A stretch of 64,000 nt of DNA from Brumimicrobium sp964585545 (GCA_964585545.1 CAZPDT010000015.1:1-64000); one strand, 5' to 3'. Counted from the first letter of the stretch, positions 26,922 through 36,342 are shown. Notes: generated by a model not told the origin, from the letters alone. Numbers and translations are program-made.

Positions 26922-28184
26922 TTGTCTAAGACTTTTCACCATTCTGATATTACTACTGAGGTTGAGTTATATGCTAAACGTCTTAGAATTGAGTTTGCAT
27001 TTGTTATCACATTCACGTTTGTAATTATATTTTCAATCCTAACTGTGGTTTATTACTTTGGTTCGATTAAAAGTTTTGCTATTCAGGCCTGTTTCCTCAT
27101 TTTATGTATTTGTTGCCTGCTCATTATACGTTCTGCAAAAAACCACAAACTGGTCTTTATACTTTACAGTGTAACGGGAACAATTTCTCCCTCAATAGCA
27201 TTGGTATTCTTTCACGACTCTATACACTTTGTTGAATTGCTTTGGATGCTTGGCTCAATTTCAATGGCTTATTTCTTTATTGGAAAGAAACTCGGAACTA
27301 TTTTACTAATTTTTTCATTAATTGCAATATTCACCTTTATCTTTTTCACATTAGACAATTACATTGTTATCATTGCTCAGCCCAATACCTATCAAAAATT
27401 TATGCTAGCCGTTGAAATGGTTTTCGGCCTTGGTCTCAATGTCTATCTGTTCTATATCTACAATAAAATCAACAAGTTTACAACATTAAAATTAAGAGAG
27501 GCAAACAACAAATTAATTTCCAGAAACCTAAAAATACGGCATCAAAACTCAGAAAAAACAATACTGATTAAAGAGGTGTATCACAGGGTAAAAAACAACC
27601 TTCAAATCATCATCAGTTTGCTCCGAATTCAAAGTGAGAAAATTAAAACAAAGGAAGTAAAAAGTTACTTCCAAGAGTCCATTAACCAAATAATGGCTAT
27701 ATCATTGGTACATCAAAAATTATATAAATCAGAGAATTTATCTCAAATTAAGTTTTCAGAATATGCGAACGAACTGATCAGTACAATCATTAGTACAGAT
27801 GCTAAAAAAAGAAATATACAGTTTAAGGTAACTTCTAAAATTGACAAAATAGGTCTTGAATCACTTGTCCCAATGGGTTTAATCATCAATGAACTAACAT
27901 TGAATTCATTAAAGCACGCCTTTACAGATGAAGATGAAAACGGTGAGATTGAATTAAATGTTCGCGGTGATACCCATAACAAATGGATTTATATGATGTA
28001 TGCTGATAGCGGGCATTGGACTGAAAGTAAAACCACAAAAGATGGTTTTGGTCAAATTCTAATGGAAGCTTTGGCTGAACAACTCGACGGGGCTTTTAAA
28101 ATCAAAAAGAAGGAAAACAAAACCATTTATCTATTCAGGTTCAAAAATACGATAGATACTACTGACTTTTATCAACCTGATTAA
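26922..28184 (+). CDS. Orphan membrane sensor histidine kinase (HisKA_2 type)
   Basis: The 420-residue protein has about six transmembrane helices (25-180), a short linker, and a kinase core. The phosphoacceptor box VYHRVKNNLQIIISLL places H221 as the site, typical of the HisKA_2/HWE-like class. The ATPase part has the N-box GLIINELTLNSLKHAF, a D-x-G in YADSGHW, and a GFGQ glycine box. No response regulator gene is near, so partner and signal are unknown. The start is TTG at 26922; the next in-frame ATG would remove several helices. The large membrane part has no named sensor domain I recognise. Confidence 0.85.
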   Translation: MSKTFHHSDITTEVELYAKRLRIEFAFVITFTFVIIFSILTVVYYFGSIKSFAIQACFLILCICCLLIIRSAKNHKLVFILYSVTGTISPSIALVFFHDSIHFVELLWMLGSISMAYFFIGKKLGTILLIFSLIAIFTFIFFTLDNYIVIIAQPNTYQKFMLAVEMVFGLGLNVYLFYIYNKINKFTTLKLREANNKLISRNLKIRHQNSEKTILIKEVYHRVKNNLQIIISLLRIQSEKIKTKEVKSYFQESINQIMAISLVHQKLYKSENLSQIKFSEYANELISTIISTDAKKRNIQFKVTSKIDKIGLESLVPMGLIINELTLNSLKHAFTDEDENGEIELNVRGDTHNKWIYMMYADSGHWTESKTTKDGFGQILMEALAEQLDGAFKIKKKENKTIYLFRFKNTIDTTDFYQPD

Positions 28185-28216
28185 TCTCAAATATACAATA
28201 ACTCTCTACCTATAAA

Positions 28217-28232
28217 TTAACCCGAATCATTC
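28217..28232 (+). repeat. Dispersed repeat at the elbB stop
   Basis: TTAACCCGAATCATTC overlaps the last codons of elbB, which runs on the other strand; the stop (28227-28229) lies inside the motif. Confidence 0.6.
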
Positions 28233-28910
28233 AACCAATTCAATCATAGCATTAATGGCATTTGCTATATTGTTGCGAATGGTCACCAAATCCGAATCCA
28301 TCATATAACAAGGTGCTGTAACAATCTTATTGCTTTTATCTATATTTACTTCATTCTTGAGTTTCATTTCAGTTTGCACCCCTGTTGCTTCAAGTCCTTG
28401 AACAAATCCTTTGATATCATAAGGCGATGCCGCTTGATCTGAACCTATTGTCATTGTTGGCTTAATATCAGACTGTTCCAAAGCTTTGGCCATTACCACA
28501 GGGCTTACACAAAGTGCTGCAATTGGTTTTCCTACGTTAATCATATTTACAATAAGTAATTTCACTTCAGGAAGAATCTCTCCTTCGGGACCTTTAAATG
28601 CCCAATTGGTAAAATTCTTTGCACTACCAAAACCACCAGGAATAACCAAAGCATCTATATCTGCAGGCGTTATATCGTTTACTTCTGTAATTTCTCCTCT
28701 AGCAATACGAGCGGCTTCTTCCAACATGTTCCTGCTCTGTTTCTGCTCCTCTCCATTCAAGTGATTAATTACATGATGTTGGTCTTTATCCACACCTATA
28801 CAAACCGCTTCATGACCCGCTTCTGCAATTGCCAATAAGACAAATACTGATTCATGAATTTCGGCGCCGTCATATACACCACAACCTGATAAAAGAACTC
28901 CTATTTTCAT
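28227..28910 (-). CDS. elbB: ElbB-type isoprenoid biosynthesis glyoxalase
   Basis: The 227-residue product belongs to the DJ-1/PfpI superfamily, ElbB branch. The start MKIGVLLSGCGVYDGAEIHE, the segment ALVIPGGFGSAKNF and the nucleophile elbow AALCVSP (catalytic cysteine) are typical. E. coli ElbB has glyoxalase activity in vitro and was first found as a gene that enhances lycopene yield; its physiological role is unclear. The gene is divergent from the DCC gene and follows the orphan kinase tail-to-tail. Confidence 0.92.
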   Translation of the reverse strand: MKIGVLLSGCGVYDGAEIHESVFVLLAIAEAGHEAVCIGVDKDQHHVINHLNGEEQKQSRNMLEEAARIARGEITEVNDITPADIDALVIPGGFGSAKNFTNWAFKGPEGEILPEVKLLIVNMINVGKPIAALCVSPVVMAKALEQSDIKPTMTIGSDQAASPYDIKGFVQGLEATGVQTEMKLKNEVNIDKSNKIVTAPCYMMDSDLVTIRNNIANAINAMIELVE

Positions 28911-28990
28911 ATTTATATCGTTTTAATCTTGTATTTTATATTATAAATACCAATATAAAATATTAATTTCGGATTTAATAGAAATAGGGA

Positions 28991-29401
28991 ATGAATTTTC
29001 AAGAAATTTTAAAATTAGACCATATTGTTTTCTACGATGGTGAATGTGGATTTTGTAATAGAATTGTAAAATTTATCCTAAAATACCGCAAAGTTGATTT
29101 CTATTTTATTGCACTACAATCAAAGACTGCACAAGACCTTCTTGCAAAGTACAATGTAAAAATGAGCATGAACACCCTCTATCTCATTGAGAACCGAAAG
29201 TTATATGATAAATCATCTGCTGGACTCCGAATTTTAAAAGGTTTAGAATCATTCTATCCTATTCTCTTCTTTATAGGTAATCTGTTTCCAAAAAGATTAA
29301 GAGATTTTATTTATATGAAAATTTCAAAATACAGACACCAAATACATCCTCAATCTTGTATTCTTCCAAGACAAGCAGAGCAAAAGTTTTTTATTGCATA
29401 G
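28991..29401 (+). CDS. DCC-family thiol-disulfide oxidoreductase (DUF393)
   Basis: The 136-residue thioredoxin-fold protein has the family-defining VFYDGECGFCNRIVKF, with the C-x-x-C at residues 20-23. DCC proteins are predicted disulfide oxidoreductases; the substrate is not known. It is monocistronic and convergent with the next gene (35-base gap). Confidence 0.88.
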   Translation: MNFQEILKLDHIVFYDGECGFCNRIVKFILKYRKVDFYFIALQSKTAQDLLAKYNVKMSMNTLYLIENRKLYDKSSAGLRILKGLESFYPILFFIGNLFPKRLRDFIYMKISKYRHQIHPQSCILPRQAEQKFFIA

Positions 29402-29436
29402 TGGAGGCTCAATCTTAACAATCCAAGCCACATACT

Positions 29437-30891
29437 TTACCTTTGATTTCTTTCAAAGTAACGTTTGATACTAAAAAAAGTATTTTCTATTGTTTTGTAT
29501 TCATTATTAGGACGTGGCGATAAGGCAGGTGCAGAAATAACAATCCCCGTAGCATCCATTAAAAGATAATATGGGTACTTTACCACTTGGAGTTGTTTTA
29601 TAATCGGGTCATCCTCTGTTATTACAGAAAAATCCCAAGCTATCTTATGCTGCTTTATAAATGGTGAAGGATCTTGTAGCAGGGCATCATTGGGTGCAGT
29701 AACCAAAACCGTAACAAAAGAAATGTACTTTGAATACTTTTGCTGGATGGGATAGAGTAATCTTAGATCGTCTATTGATGTTTCATCGTTCTTATGAATA
29801 AATTGGATATAGGTGTGCTTCCCTTGATAGTCTTTTTTCGTCTTTGTTTTCCCCTGAATTTTCAAGCTGAATTTTGGCATTGTGGATCCAGGCTCTAAAT
29901 CCAATAAGCGGAACTCAATATTTGATGCAATAGTCCTGTTTTCCTTAAATAGAGCATGGGTAGAAAGACTGTCTAAAATGGTAATGATATTGGTCTTAGA
30001 ATAAGTGTTTGAGTAAAAAACCTCTGAAAGCATCTTAATCATTATCAACTCCCTTAACCGAAGGTTTTTCAATGCATAATCTCCTCCTAACGCCCTCATA
30101 ATAATCGTAGGACTACTGCTCACAACACCTTGGTAAAATTCTTCATCTACCTTGTTGGAAAGCTGAGATTCATACAACTCATAATAATGTTTTATGTATT
30201 TCATATATTGGTCGTTTTGATACCAGACCGACTCATTTTTAATATAGAAATCATATTTTTCGTAGGCATTCCTTTGTCCAAAAAATGGCAAATTATCCAA
30301 AAATGCTACAGAATATTTGATGTATGTTTTTAAATATTGGCTGGTGTCTGCTTTATACTCCTCAGTCACATTGAGCTTAAAGGTATCCAACTTCTTAACA
30401 AAATTGATTTTTCGATTTGATTTGTTTTTGTAAAAGTCTTCTAAAAAATCAATTTTTTGATTGTTAAATAAAAGTATCCTATAATTGATATCAGTAGAAT
30501 CCAAACCAATAAAAAGATATTCAACACTAACGCCAGCTGATTTTTTACCAAGATAAGTAGGGGGAGCAATAATATTTAAAGTATAACGTCCCTTTGGTTG
30601 AGCGTATATATAGAAATGATTTTTCCCAATTTGAACATACAGCTTCCGTGTTTTATAATTAAAAAAACTCACATTAAAGGTTGAATCTTTCTCTACTTTA
30701 GAATAAGCTACTCGTGTCTTCATATTGCTCAAGTAGTCATCAATAAAGAATACCTCTACTTTCTCTCCAACAAAATCTGGCGCAACACCCTTTATGATGT
30801 TCAATGGTTTAGAAAATACATTTCCTCCGATAAAAAGGAAAAAAAGAAAAACAGTAAAGTATTTTATGGACGAGCTTAACGATTGTTTCAT
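29437..30891 (-). CDS. Exported TlpA-like thioredoxin-fold protein lacking CXXC
   Basis: The product is 484 residues from the ATG at 30891; the open frame reaches a TTG four codons earlier. A signal peptide (FTVFLFFLFIGGNVFS) is followed by a long region typical of Bacteroidota DUF4369/TlpA proteins. The C-terminal ~140 residues have the thioredoxin layout: EPGSTMPKFSL, then YIQFIHKNDETS where the active-site C-x-x-C should be, then VVKYPYYLLMDATG with the cis-proline. No cysteine is present at the active site, so redox activity is unlikely. It lies 23 bases after coaD and is probably cotranscribed. Confidence 0.7.
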   Translation of the reverse strand: MKQSLSSSIKYFTVFLFFLFIGGNVFSKPLNIIKGVAPDFVGEKVEVFFIDDYLSNMKTRVAYSKVEKDSTFNVSFFNYKTRKLYVQIGKNHFYIYAQPKGRYTLNIIAPPTYLGKKSAGVSVEYLFIGLDSTDINYRILLFNNQKIDFLEDFYKNKSNRKINFVKKLDTFKLNVTEEYKADTSQYLKTYIKYSVAFLDNLPFFGQRNAYEKYDFYIKNESVWYQNDQYMKYIKHYYELYESQLSNKVDEEFYQGVVSSSPTIIMRALGGDYALKNLRLRELIMIKMLSEVFYSNTYSKTNIITILDSLSTHALFKENRTIASNIEFRLLDLEPGSTMPKFSLKIQGKTKTKKDYQGKHTYIQFIHKNDETSIDDLRLLYPIQQKYSKYISFVTVLVTAPNDALLQDPSPFIKQHKIAWDFSVITEDDPIIKQLQVVKYPYYLLMDATGIVISAPALSPRPNNEYKTIENTFFSIKRYFERNQR

Positions 30892-30914
30892 TGTTTTGGG
30901 CAAATATGGTACAC

Positions 30915-31376
30915 TTATTTAACGAGCTTCTCCGGATTTGTTACAAACAACCCTATATCTCCTCCACTCTTGTAAATTTCTCTAACAATGGTTGAATTTA
31001 TAGCGGTATATTCCGGCACGGTCATAAAGAATACACTATCTATGCCAGAAATTTCATAATTCATCTGTGCAATGCTTCTTTCATAGCCAAAGTCTTTTGA
31101 ATCCCTAAGCCCTCTAACAATAATATCCGCATTTATAGACTTACAAAACTCTACGGTTAGTCCTGTAAAAACAGCAACCTTCACTCGCTTTTCGTTTTTA
31201 AAAAGTGACTCAATATGAGTTTTTCTGCGTTCGATATTAAAAAGATAATTCTTTGAGGCATTTTGTCCAATCCCTATAATCACTTCATCAAAAAGACGCA
31301 ATGTTTTTTCAACGATGCATTCATGCCCCTTGGTAAAAGGATCAAATGAACCTGGAAATACTGTAACTTTTTTCAT
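30915..31376 (-). CDS. coaD: Phosphopantetheine adenylyltransferase
   Basis: CoaD makes dephospho-CoA from 4'-phosphopantetheine and ATP, the penultimate step of CoA synthesis. The 153-residue product has the nucleotidyltransferase motif FPGSFDPFTKGH (7-18, the T-x-G-H element), the RGLRDSKDFGYE segment, and the C-terminal NSTIVREIYKSGGD. A TATATTTG box (31384-31391) lies 7 bases before the ATG, hinting at a nearly leaderless transcript. rsmD lies 133 bases upstream on the same strand. Confidence 0.96.
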   Translation of the reverse strand: MKKVTVFPGSFDPFTKGHECIVEKTLRLFDEVIIGIGQNASKNYLFNIERRKTHIESLFKNEKRVKVAVFTGLTVEFCKSINADIIVRGLRDSKDFGYERSIAQMNYEISGIDSVFFMTVPEYTAINSTIVREIYKSGGDIGLFVTNPEKLVK

Positions 31377-31509
31377 CTATAAGCAAATATAAATATTAAA
31401 AAACAATAGTATCTATAAAAATTATATTTTCCATTTTTTTGTCTCTGCTTGAAAGTAAACGTTCTTTTTAAAAAAATTTATAAATTTTGTGGTAGAAAAA
31501 CCATAAGAA

Positions 31510-32052
31510 TCAACTGCTGTGTTTGAAAAAACTAAACAGAACACCACCATATTTTCTTTGACTTTGAAAAGTTTTATGAACACCAATAGAGTGATGTTTG
31601 TTGTGTTCTAAAATAAAGAGTCCGTCTTTATTTAACAAGTTGCCTTCCATTACTTTATTTATTAATTCATTGTGGATATCGGTATCAAAGGGAGGGTCTG
31701 CAAATACAATATCATAAGATTTGCTCTGATTTTGAATGAATTGGAATATGTCGGATTTTACAACATTAAAACTGTGTTCTAATTTGAATTCTCTAACAAA
31801 TTGTTTAATAAATCGCGTGCATTTATAGTTTTTATCAACCGCTGTTATATTCCCTGCCTCCCGCGATGCAAATTCAAAAGAGATATTTCCCGTTCCCGAA
31901 AATAAATCAAGAATTTCTAAGTTTTTTAATGGCCTTTCATTCATAAGAATATTGAACAAACCTTCCTTTGCAAAATCGGTCGTTGGGCGAGAAGGGAAAC
32001 CTTTTGGTGGTTGGAACCGAAACCTTTGCAATTTACCACTAATTATACGCAC
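31510..32052 (-). CDS. rsmD: 16S rRNA (guanine966-N2)-methyltransferase
   Basis: RsmD methylates G966 of 16S rRNA using S-adenosylmethionine. The 180-residue product opens MRIISGKLQRFRFQPPKG and has the SAM-binding LDLFSGTGNISFEFASR. Its catalytic motif is ADPPF in place of the common DPPY. The start overlaps the preceding DUF3822 gene by 10 bases, the DUF3822-rsmD-coaD order often seen in Bacteroidota. Confidence 0.93.
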   Translation of the reverse strand: MRIISGKLQRFRFQPPKGFPSRPTTDFAKEGLFNILMNERPLKNLEILDLFSGTGNISFEFASREAGNITAVDKNYKCTRFIKQFVREFKLEHSFNVVKSDIFQFIQNQSKSYDIVFADPPFDTDIHNELINKVMEGNLLNKDGLFILEHNKHHSIGVHKTFQSQRKYGGVLFSFFKHSS

Positions 32053-32807
32053 AGCGTCTGCAGTTTTAATTTTGATGTTATGGTATTCACTTTAATCTTT
32101 TTAAAGGGACGCAGTTGTGATAATTGACGTTTAACTTCTTCTGCTTTATTCTTTGTTTGAGCATCCACATACAAGAAATTGATTTCACCTTCTTCATCCG
32201 TCAATCCCTCACGCTCAATAACAAATAAGAGATGGTACAAAATATCCTCTTCCGTTTGAAATTCGAAACTATTTGAGAATGTTAAATCATTTTTACTGAT
32301 GATGCAAATATTCATGTAATTGTCGCAACAACAGACAACAATATTTCTATTGAACGTCTTTTTCTGAAAAAGTGCACGCAATGTCATGGCATGCTCATGT
32401 TTAAAAATAATATGGGGAAATCTTCTGATAAAAAATGATTTTACCCAATCTGGAATTTCGTAAACACTGACCATATTCAACTCCATCAAACGATTAAAGT
32501 CGATGGTTTTACTGTCAAATTCTTCTCCAAACATTAAATTGAAAATCGCTTCAGATGACGACTCATTAAAAACACTTAATGGAACCAGGGTTTGTTTTGG
32601 TGTTGCCCAAGCCATTGAATATTCTGCATATTCATCTTTTAAGTCAAGTTCATCAAAGATAGATGCTAACTTTTTCTTGTATCTCTCGTGAGAATTTTCG
32701 AGCAAATCAAATTCAAAATGACGTATAAGTTCTTGATTCGAACGAAAAACCTCAGCAATTTGTACTGAGGTTCTAGAAATATGTATTACAAGTTGAATGT
32801 TATCCAC
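32043..32807 (-). CDS. DUF3822 family protein
   Basis: The 254-residue cytoplasmic protein is of the Bacteroidota-specific DUF3822 family, with an ASKHA-like fold expected from the family. It contains the conserved MEFD/LMFGEEFDSKTIDF-like central region and VYEIPDWVKSFFIRRFP. No catalytic motif is visible. It overlaps rsmD by 10 bases and follows the next gene by 15, so it lies in one operon with both. Function is unknown. Confidence 0.75.
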   Translation of the reverse strand: MDNIQLVIHISRTSVQIAEVFRSNQELIRHFEFDLLENSHERYKKKLASIFDELDLKDEYAEYSMAWATPKQTLVPLSVFNESSSEAIFNLMFGEEFDSKTIDFNRLMELNMVSVYEIPDWVKSFFIRRFPHIIFKHEHAMTLRALFQKKTFNRNIVVCCCDNYMNICIISKNDLTFSNSFEFQTEEDILYHLLFVIEREGLTDEEGEINFLYVDAQTKNKAEEVKRQLSQLRPFKKIKVNTITSKLKLQTLCV

Positions 32808-32822
32808 ATCAATTTATATCAA

Positions 32823-33719
32823 TTACTCCCACGTTCCTTTGTCGGAACCTGTTTCTAGATTACCAAACCCGACAATTCTCTGCTTCCCACCTTCAAATCT
32901 TGGAATGGGTTGCTTTCCATACACATGAATTGTAGAAATGGTATCATTATTAATGTAAGGTACTTGATCTCGAGTTTCAATCGTCCACTCAACCTTAGGG
33001 TCAGTCATTGGAATATATCTCAATTCATCAATATTAAACTCACCTAAACCAAGTGATTCTCTTTTGGAACGTGTAGAACTCGTACTTAAATATTCATTCT
33101 TATAGGGTACCATTACAGTATCTCTTTTGAATCCATTTAAATCAGCACTATTAGTAGGGTTTCCGAGTGCAGCCAACCGTGCAGCTTCTCTTTCAGTCAT
33201 ATTTTGATCCAGTGCTCTTTTATCGGTATAAAGAACATCTCTTTCTTCTACAGTTAATTTCCGCGTAGGCACAGTTCCTGCTGCATCAATTTTACGTATA
33301 CTGTCGTTTTCATAGAACTTTTTAAGTTCGTCAAAACTTGAAGCGTAAACACCATATTTAGCATGGTAAGCCCGTTCAATTTCTCTAATTTGTTTCAATC
33401 TAAACTGGTACAACTGTTCAGATATCTTAAAGTCTTTATCATGTTTAATTGTGTTTTGAACAGATATTTTAGCTTGGTATCCAATAAAGATAGTAAGAGC
33501 TATACAGATAACACCAATAATTAAAACCACATTCCGCTTTAATATCCCAGCACTAAATAAGATTGCCAATCCACCTCCTATGAATAAATTGATCGCAGCC
33601 ATCATAAAAATCCCATCTTGATTTGTTACCAAACCTAAAATGATTAATACGATTCCGCTTATTACTATTATTCCAGGCAATAAATACCGTTTTACGATTA
33701 AAGACAATTGATTATTCAT
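32823..33719 (-). CDS. Membrane-anchored hypothetical protein
   Basis: The 298-residue product has three to four N-terminal helices (13-85), then a coiled-coil-prone segment (FRLKQIREIERAYHAKYG) that resembles the pilin-like/type II secretion 'IRxxQxAYxxxxGxY' pattern, then a polar C-terminal half of about 190 residues. The family is common in Flavobacteriia to my recollection but unnamed. It is first in the operon with DUF3822 and rsmD. A TAGTTTTG box at 33755-33762 on the minus strand could be its -7 element. Confidence 0.65.
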   Translation of the reverse strand: MNNQLSLIVKRYLLPGIIVISGIVLIILGLVTNQDGIFMMAAINLFIGGGLAILFSAGILKRNVVLIIGVICIALTIFIGYQAKISVQNTIKHDKDFKISEQLYQFRLKQIREIERAYHAKYGVYASSFDELKKFYENDSIRKIDAAGTVPTRKLTVEERDVLYTDKRALDQNMTEREAARLAALGNPTNSADLNGFKRDTVMVPYKNEYLSTSSTRSKRESLGLGEFNIDELRYIPMTDPKVEWTIETRDQVPYINNDTISTIHVYGKQPIPRFEGGKQRIVGFGNLETGSDKGTWE

Positions 33720-33874
33720 TACTCGATATTAGTTTAAAATATATGTTATCTCCACAAAACTACAATAATTTTGAAATGTCGCTATATTATAGAATAGAAT
33801 TTTTATACAGTTTACTCAATAAATAGAAATCTAAAGTTATAAAAATATTTAGAGTTGTTCTGATTTTTAATTAT

Positions 33875-34519
33875 TTATTTGGCTGTTTTGTTTAGCATTG
33901 GTACAAAACTAAAATGCCCATGCTCTTCAGTTTCCCACTCTTCATCTCCCAATCTTATTATTCGTGACATGGTTTGTACCTTATCTCCACCAATTGGAAT
34001 CACAAGTCGTCCCCCTACCTTTAATTGTTTCTTCAAGGCTTCAGGCACCGATGGCGCTCCACAAGTCACCAAGACAGAGTCATACGGTGCAAATACTGCT
34101 TTTCCTTTATAACCATCGCCATAATACAGTTTTGGCGTATAACCCAATTTCTCAATAATTGTTTTAGCTTGAAGATAAAGCTCCCTTTGTCGTTCAATTG
34201 AAATAACCTTTGCTCCCATTGCACAAAGTATCGAGGTTTGAAAACCACTGCCTGTTCCTATTTCCAAGACCTTATCCCCCCGTTTTAATTCGAGCAAAGA
34301 AGTTTGAAAAGCAACAGTATAAGGCTGACTAATGGTTTGGCCTGCTCCTATACGAAAAGCAATATCCGTGTACGCCTGATGCACAAAAGATGAGTCGAGA
34401 AAAAAATGTCTAGGGACCTTGTCAAAGGCTTCGAGAACAGAGCGGTCTGTAATTCCCTTTTCCTTGAGGGTTTCAATAAGTTGCCTGCGCATCCCTTTAT
34501 GTCTATAACTATCTTTCAT
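33875..34519 (-). CDS. pcm: Protein-L-isoaspartate O-methyltransferase
   Basis: Pcm methylates L-isoaspartyl residues in aged proteins so that they can revert to aspartate. The 214-residue product has VPRHFFLDSSFVHQAYTD, GAGQTISQPYTVAFQ and the SAM site VLEIGTGSGFQTSIL. The open frame extends 17 codons upstream to 34570, but that stretch crosses a dispersed repeat (34560-34577) and is not homologous, so the internal ATG at 34519 (MKDSYRHKGM) is the likely start. Confidence 0.93.
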   Translation of the reverse strand: MKDSYRHKGMRRQLIETLKEKGITDRSVLEAFDKVPRHFFLDSSFVHQAYTDIAFRIGAGQTISQPYTVAFQTSLLELKRGDKVLEIGTGSGFQTSILCAMGAKVISIERQRELYLQAKTIIEKLGYTPKLYYGDGYKGKAVFAPYDSVLVTCGAPSVPEALKKQLKVGGRLVIPIGGDKVQTMSRIIRLGDEEWETEEHGHFSFVPMLNKTAK

Positions 34520-34559
34520 TTTCACAAAGATAAAAATAATACATTCAGGTTTGTTCTGT

Positions 34560-34577
34560 TTAACCCGCATTATTCAC
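34560..34577 (+). repeat. Dispersed repeat upstream of pcm
   Basis: TTAACCCGCATTATTCAC is another copy of the TTAACCCG...ATTATTC family. Here it lies 5' of pcm rather than at a 3' end. Confidence 0.55.
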
Positions 34578-34727
34578 TACTCCCTTCTTTTTAAAACCGC
34601 AATTGAATAATTTACAAATAGTTGATGTTTTTTAAGAAAGAATAAAATCACTTCAAATTTGGGCTTCAATTGAATTATTGAAAACCTTTATAATGAAGTA
34701 GCATTATATCTTTACAGTTCCAAGAAG

Positions 34728-35153
34728 TTATATGTAATTGATTTGAAAGTCCTTTTTATTGAAATGTTTTTTTACAAACATGTGAACTGCTTTTGCATCC
34801 TGTTCGGTACAAAAAACGGATAGTTTACTCACGGTTTTAAAATCTATATCAACACGAATAATAGAAGACCTTTCGTCATCAATTTTTATAAAAAGTGGTT
34901 GACCTATTTGTATACAAGCATCTATCCATTCTTTGATTTTTTTCTTTGCCTTTTCGATGCGTATCTCTTTCAAGTTATTGATCATCGGCTCAAAGCCGTT
35001 TTTGACCGTTTTTAACTGAACAATAATATAAAATGGAACATCAGGCTCATAAAAAGAACAAAGCTTCTGTTGAAATTCTTCCGTTAAATCAGTTTCCCGT
35101 ATGTACAATAAATTGGCTTTCACAGTTGCAAAACTCAACAATTTATTGTTCAA
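34728..35153 (-). CDS. Hypothetical protein
   Basis: The 141-residue product is cytoplasmic, mixed alpha/beta, without a signal peptide, membrane segment or motif I recognise. It has plausible codon use and a proper ATG in a typical A-rich context (AACTAAAATG is just upstream on the plus strand only, so the start remains unproven). It stands alone between pcm and a cold-shock gene, separated by 150-280 bases on both sides. It may be lineage-specific. Confidence 0.5.
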   Translation of the reverse strand: MNNKLLSFATVKANLLYIRETDLTEEFQQKLCSFYEPDVPFYIIVQLKTVKNGFEPMINNLKEIRIEKAKKKIKEWIDACIQIGQPLFIKIDDERSSIIRVDIDFKTVSKLSVFCTEQDAKAVHMFVKKHFNKKDFQINYI

Positions 35154-35433
35154 CTAAAATGATTAAAATCAGTAATTAGGACTTTAAAAACTAAGAAATA
35201 ACAAGGTTAACTCGTGGCTGGTTGAAAATAGGTGATTCTTCTATACTATGTAAATCTTTAAAAATATATTCAATTGTAAAAAGCCGTCTGTTCCCAACCA
35301 ACAACTATATCGGGAAATTACAAGCACAATATAAAATCAAAAGATACCCCAACATCAGCCGATAAGAAAAAAAAGCAAAATAAACTCAGAGGAATCAGTT
35401 TTAAACCGGATCGTCTACACAACGCAAAATAAA
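35154..35433. other. Gene-free spacer, nothing recognised
   Basis: This 280-base spacer has no plausible coding frame. The words GCAAAATAAACT occur twice near its right end (about 35376 and 35421). No terminator or RNA gene was seen. Confidence 0.4.
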
Positions 35434-35868
35434 CTAGGACTCAATTACAACACGTACTGCTGCCCATCCCTTTGCACCTTTCTCCTTTTCAAAACGAACT
35501 TTTTGACCTTTTTCTGGCTTCCCTGCTACATTATTCATATGTACAAAGAAGTTTTCATCATTCGCAGTTTTGATAAAGCCATAACCTTTAGACTCGTCGA
35601 AGAAGTTAATAACACCTGTCAACTCAAAAGGATTTCCTTCATCCTCTCTTTTTGGCACTCCAAGTTCTATTTGTTGTGCCTTTACCTCTTTTTTTGTAGA
35701 TGGATCTGGTGGCGTATCTCGCAAAACTCCATTTTCATCAACATAAGCAATCATGTCATCGAAATCATCCTTTGCATTTTCTTTGCGCGCTTCTCTTTTG
35801 ACCTGTTTCGCCATCTTGCGTTGTCTTTTTTTCTTTTCTCTCTCTTTTTTATTGAAAGTATCTGCCAT
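35434..35868 (-). CDS. Cold-shock-domain protein with basic N-terminal tail
   Basis: The 144-residue protein has a very basic N-terminus (residues 1-34, KKEREKKKRQRKMAKQVKRE), an acidic linker (35-75), and a C-terminal cold-shock domain (80-144). The RNA-binding motifs are present: RNP1 KGYGFIK and RNP2 FFVHM. It probably binds single-stranded RNA or DNA. The tail makes it about twice as long as a classical Csp and is common in Bacteroidota. It diverges from the small csp gene across an 800-base spacer. Confidence 0.88.
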   Translation of the reverse strand: MADTFNKKEREKKKRQRKMAKQVKREARKENAKDDFDDMIAYVDENGVLRDTPPDPSTKKEVKAQQIELGVPKREDEGNPFELTGVINFFDESKGYGFIKTANDENFFVHMNNVAGKPEKGQKVRFEKEKGAKGWAAVRVVIES

Positions 35869-35911
35869 AGCTTATCAGTATATTTTTAATTGTTTTTTAT
35901 AAATTTATATT

Positions 35912-35929
35912 TTACAGATTTACCTGTAA
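35912..35929. repeat. Inverted repeat upstream of the long cold-shock gene
   Basis: TTACAG-ATTTAC-CTGTAA has perfect 6-base arms, 44 bases before the start of the minus-strand gene. It could be an operator or a 5'-UTR hairpin. Confidence 0.4.
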
Positions 35930-36130
35930 GTCCATTCCTTATTATTAGAAGTAGATAAGTAATTATCGCATGAGAATATTCAATCAGGTAATGTTGGTCT
36001 TTTCTAACAAAAAGATACCGCAATGACGAGAAATTGTTTGGGAAAACTGCTTTACTCGCTTTGTATGTTTGAATTTGTTTAATTTTTTAGCTCCGTGTTT
36101 TAAGCACTTTTGTTTTATTCATATAACTGT

Positions 36131-36149
36131 AGTCATTTCAAAAATGACT
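36131..36149. repeat. Perfect 8-base inverted repeat in cold-shock spacer
   Basis: AGTCATTT-CAA-AAATGACT lies mid-way in the spacer between the two cold-shock genes. No T-run follows, so it is not an obvious terminator. Confidence 0.45.
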
Positions 36150-36334
36150 TTCCTACCTGATAAAATTCTGAAATAAGATAAACTATAAAGAAAAGGAAAA
36201 CGGGTGCGTTTTGAATAATATTATAGCATCAATTTATTTAATAGAATCCTATTTATTGCACAAAGATAGGCTTTTTATTCCGGACTCTAAAAGGTTAAGA
36301 CAAAAGAATTTTTCTGTTCTTCCTAAAATTTATG

Positions 36335-36342
36335 TACATTTG
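36335..36342 (+). promoter_or_regulatory. Candidate -7 box (TACATTTG), distal
   Basis: TACATTTG matches TAnnTTTG and would give a transcript with a leader of about 320 bases in front of the small csp gene. No -33 box is clear. Confidence 0.3.

Noticed and set aside
33875..34570. Longer pcm start at 34570
   Set aside because: The extra 17 codons run into the dispersed repeat; the ATG at 34519 fits the family.
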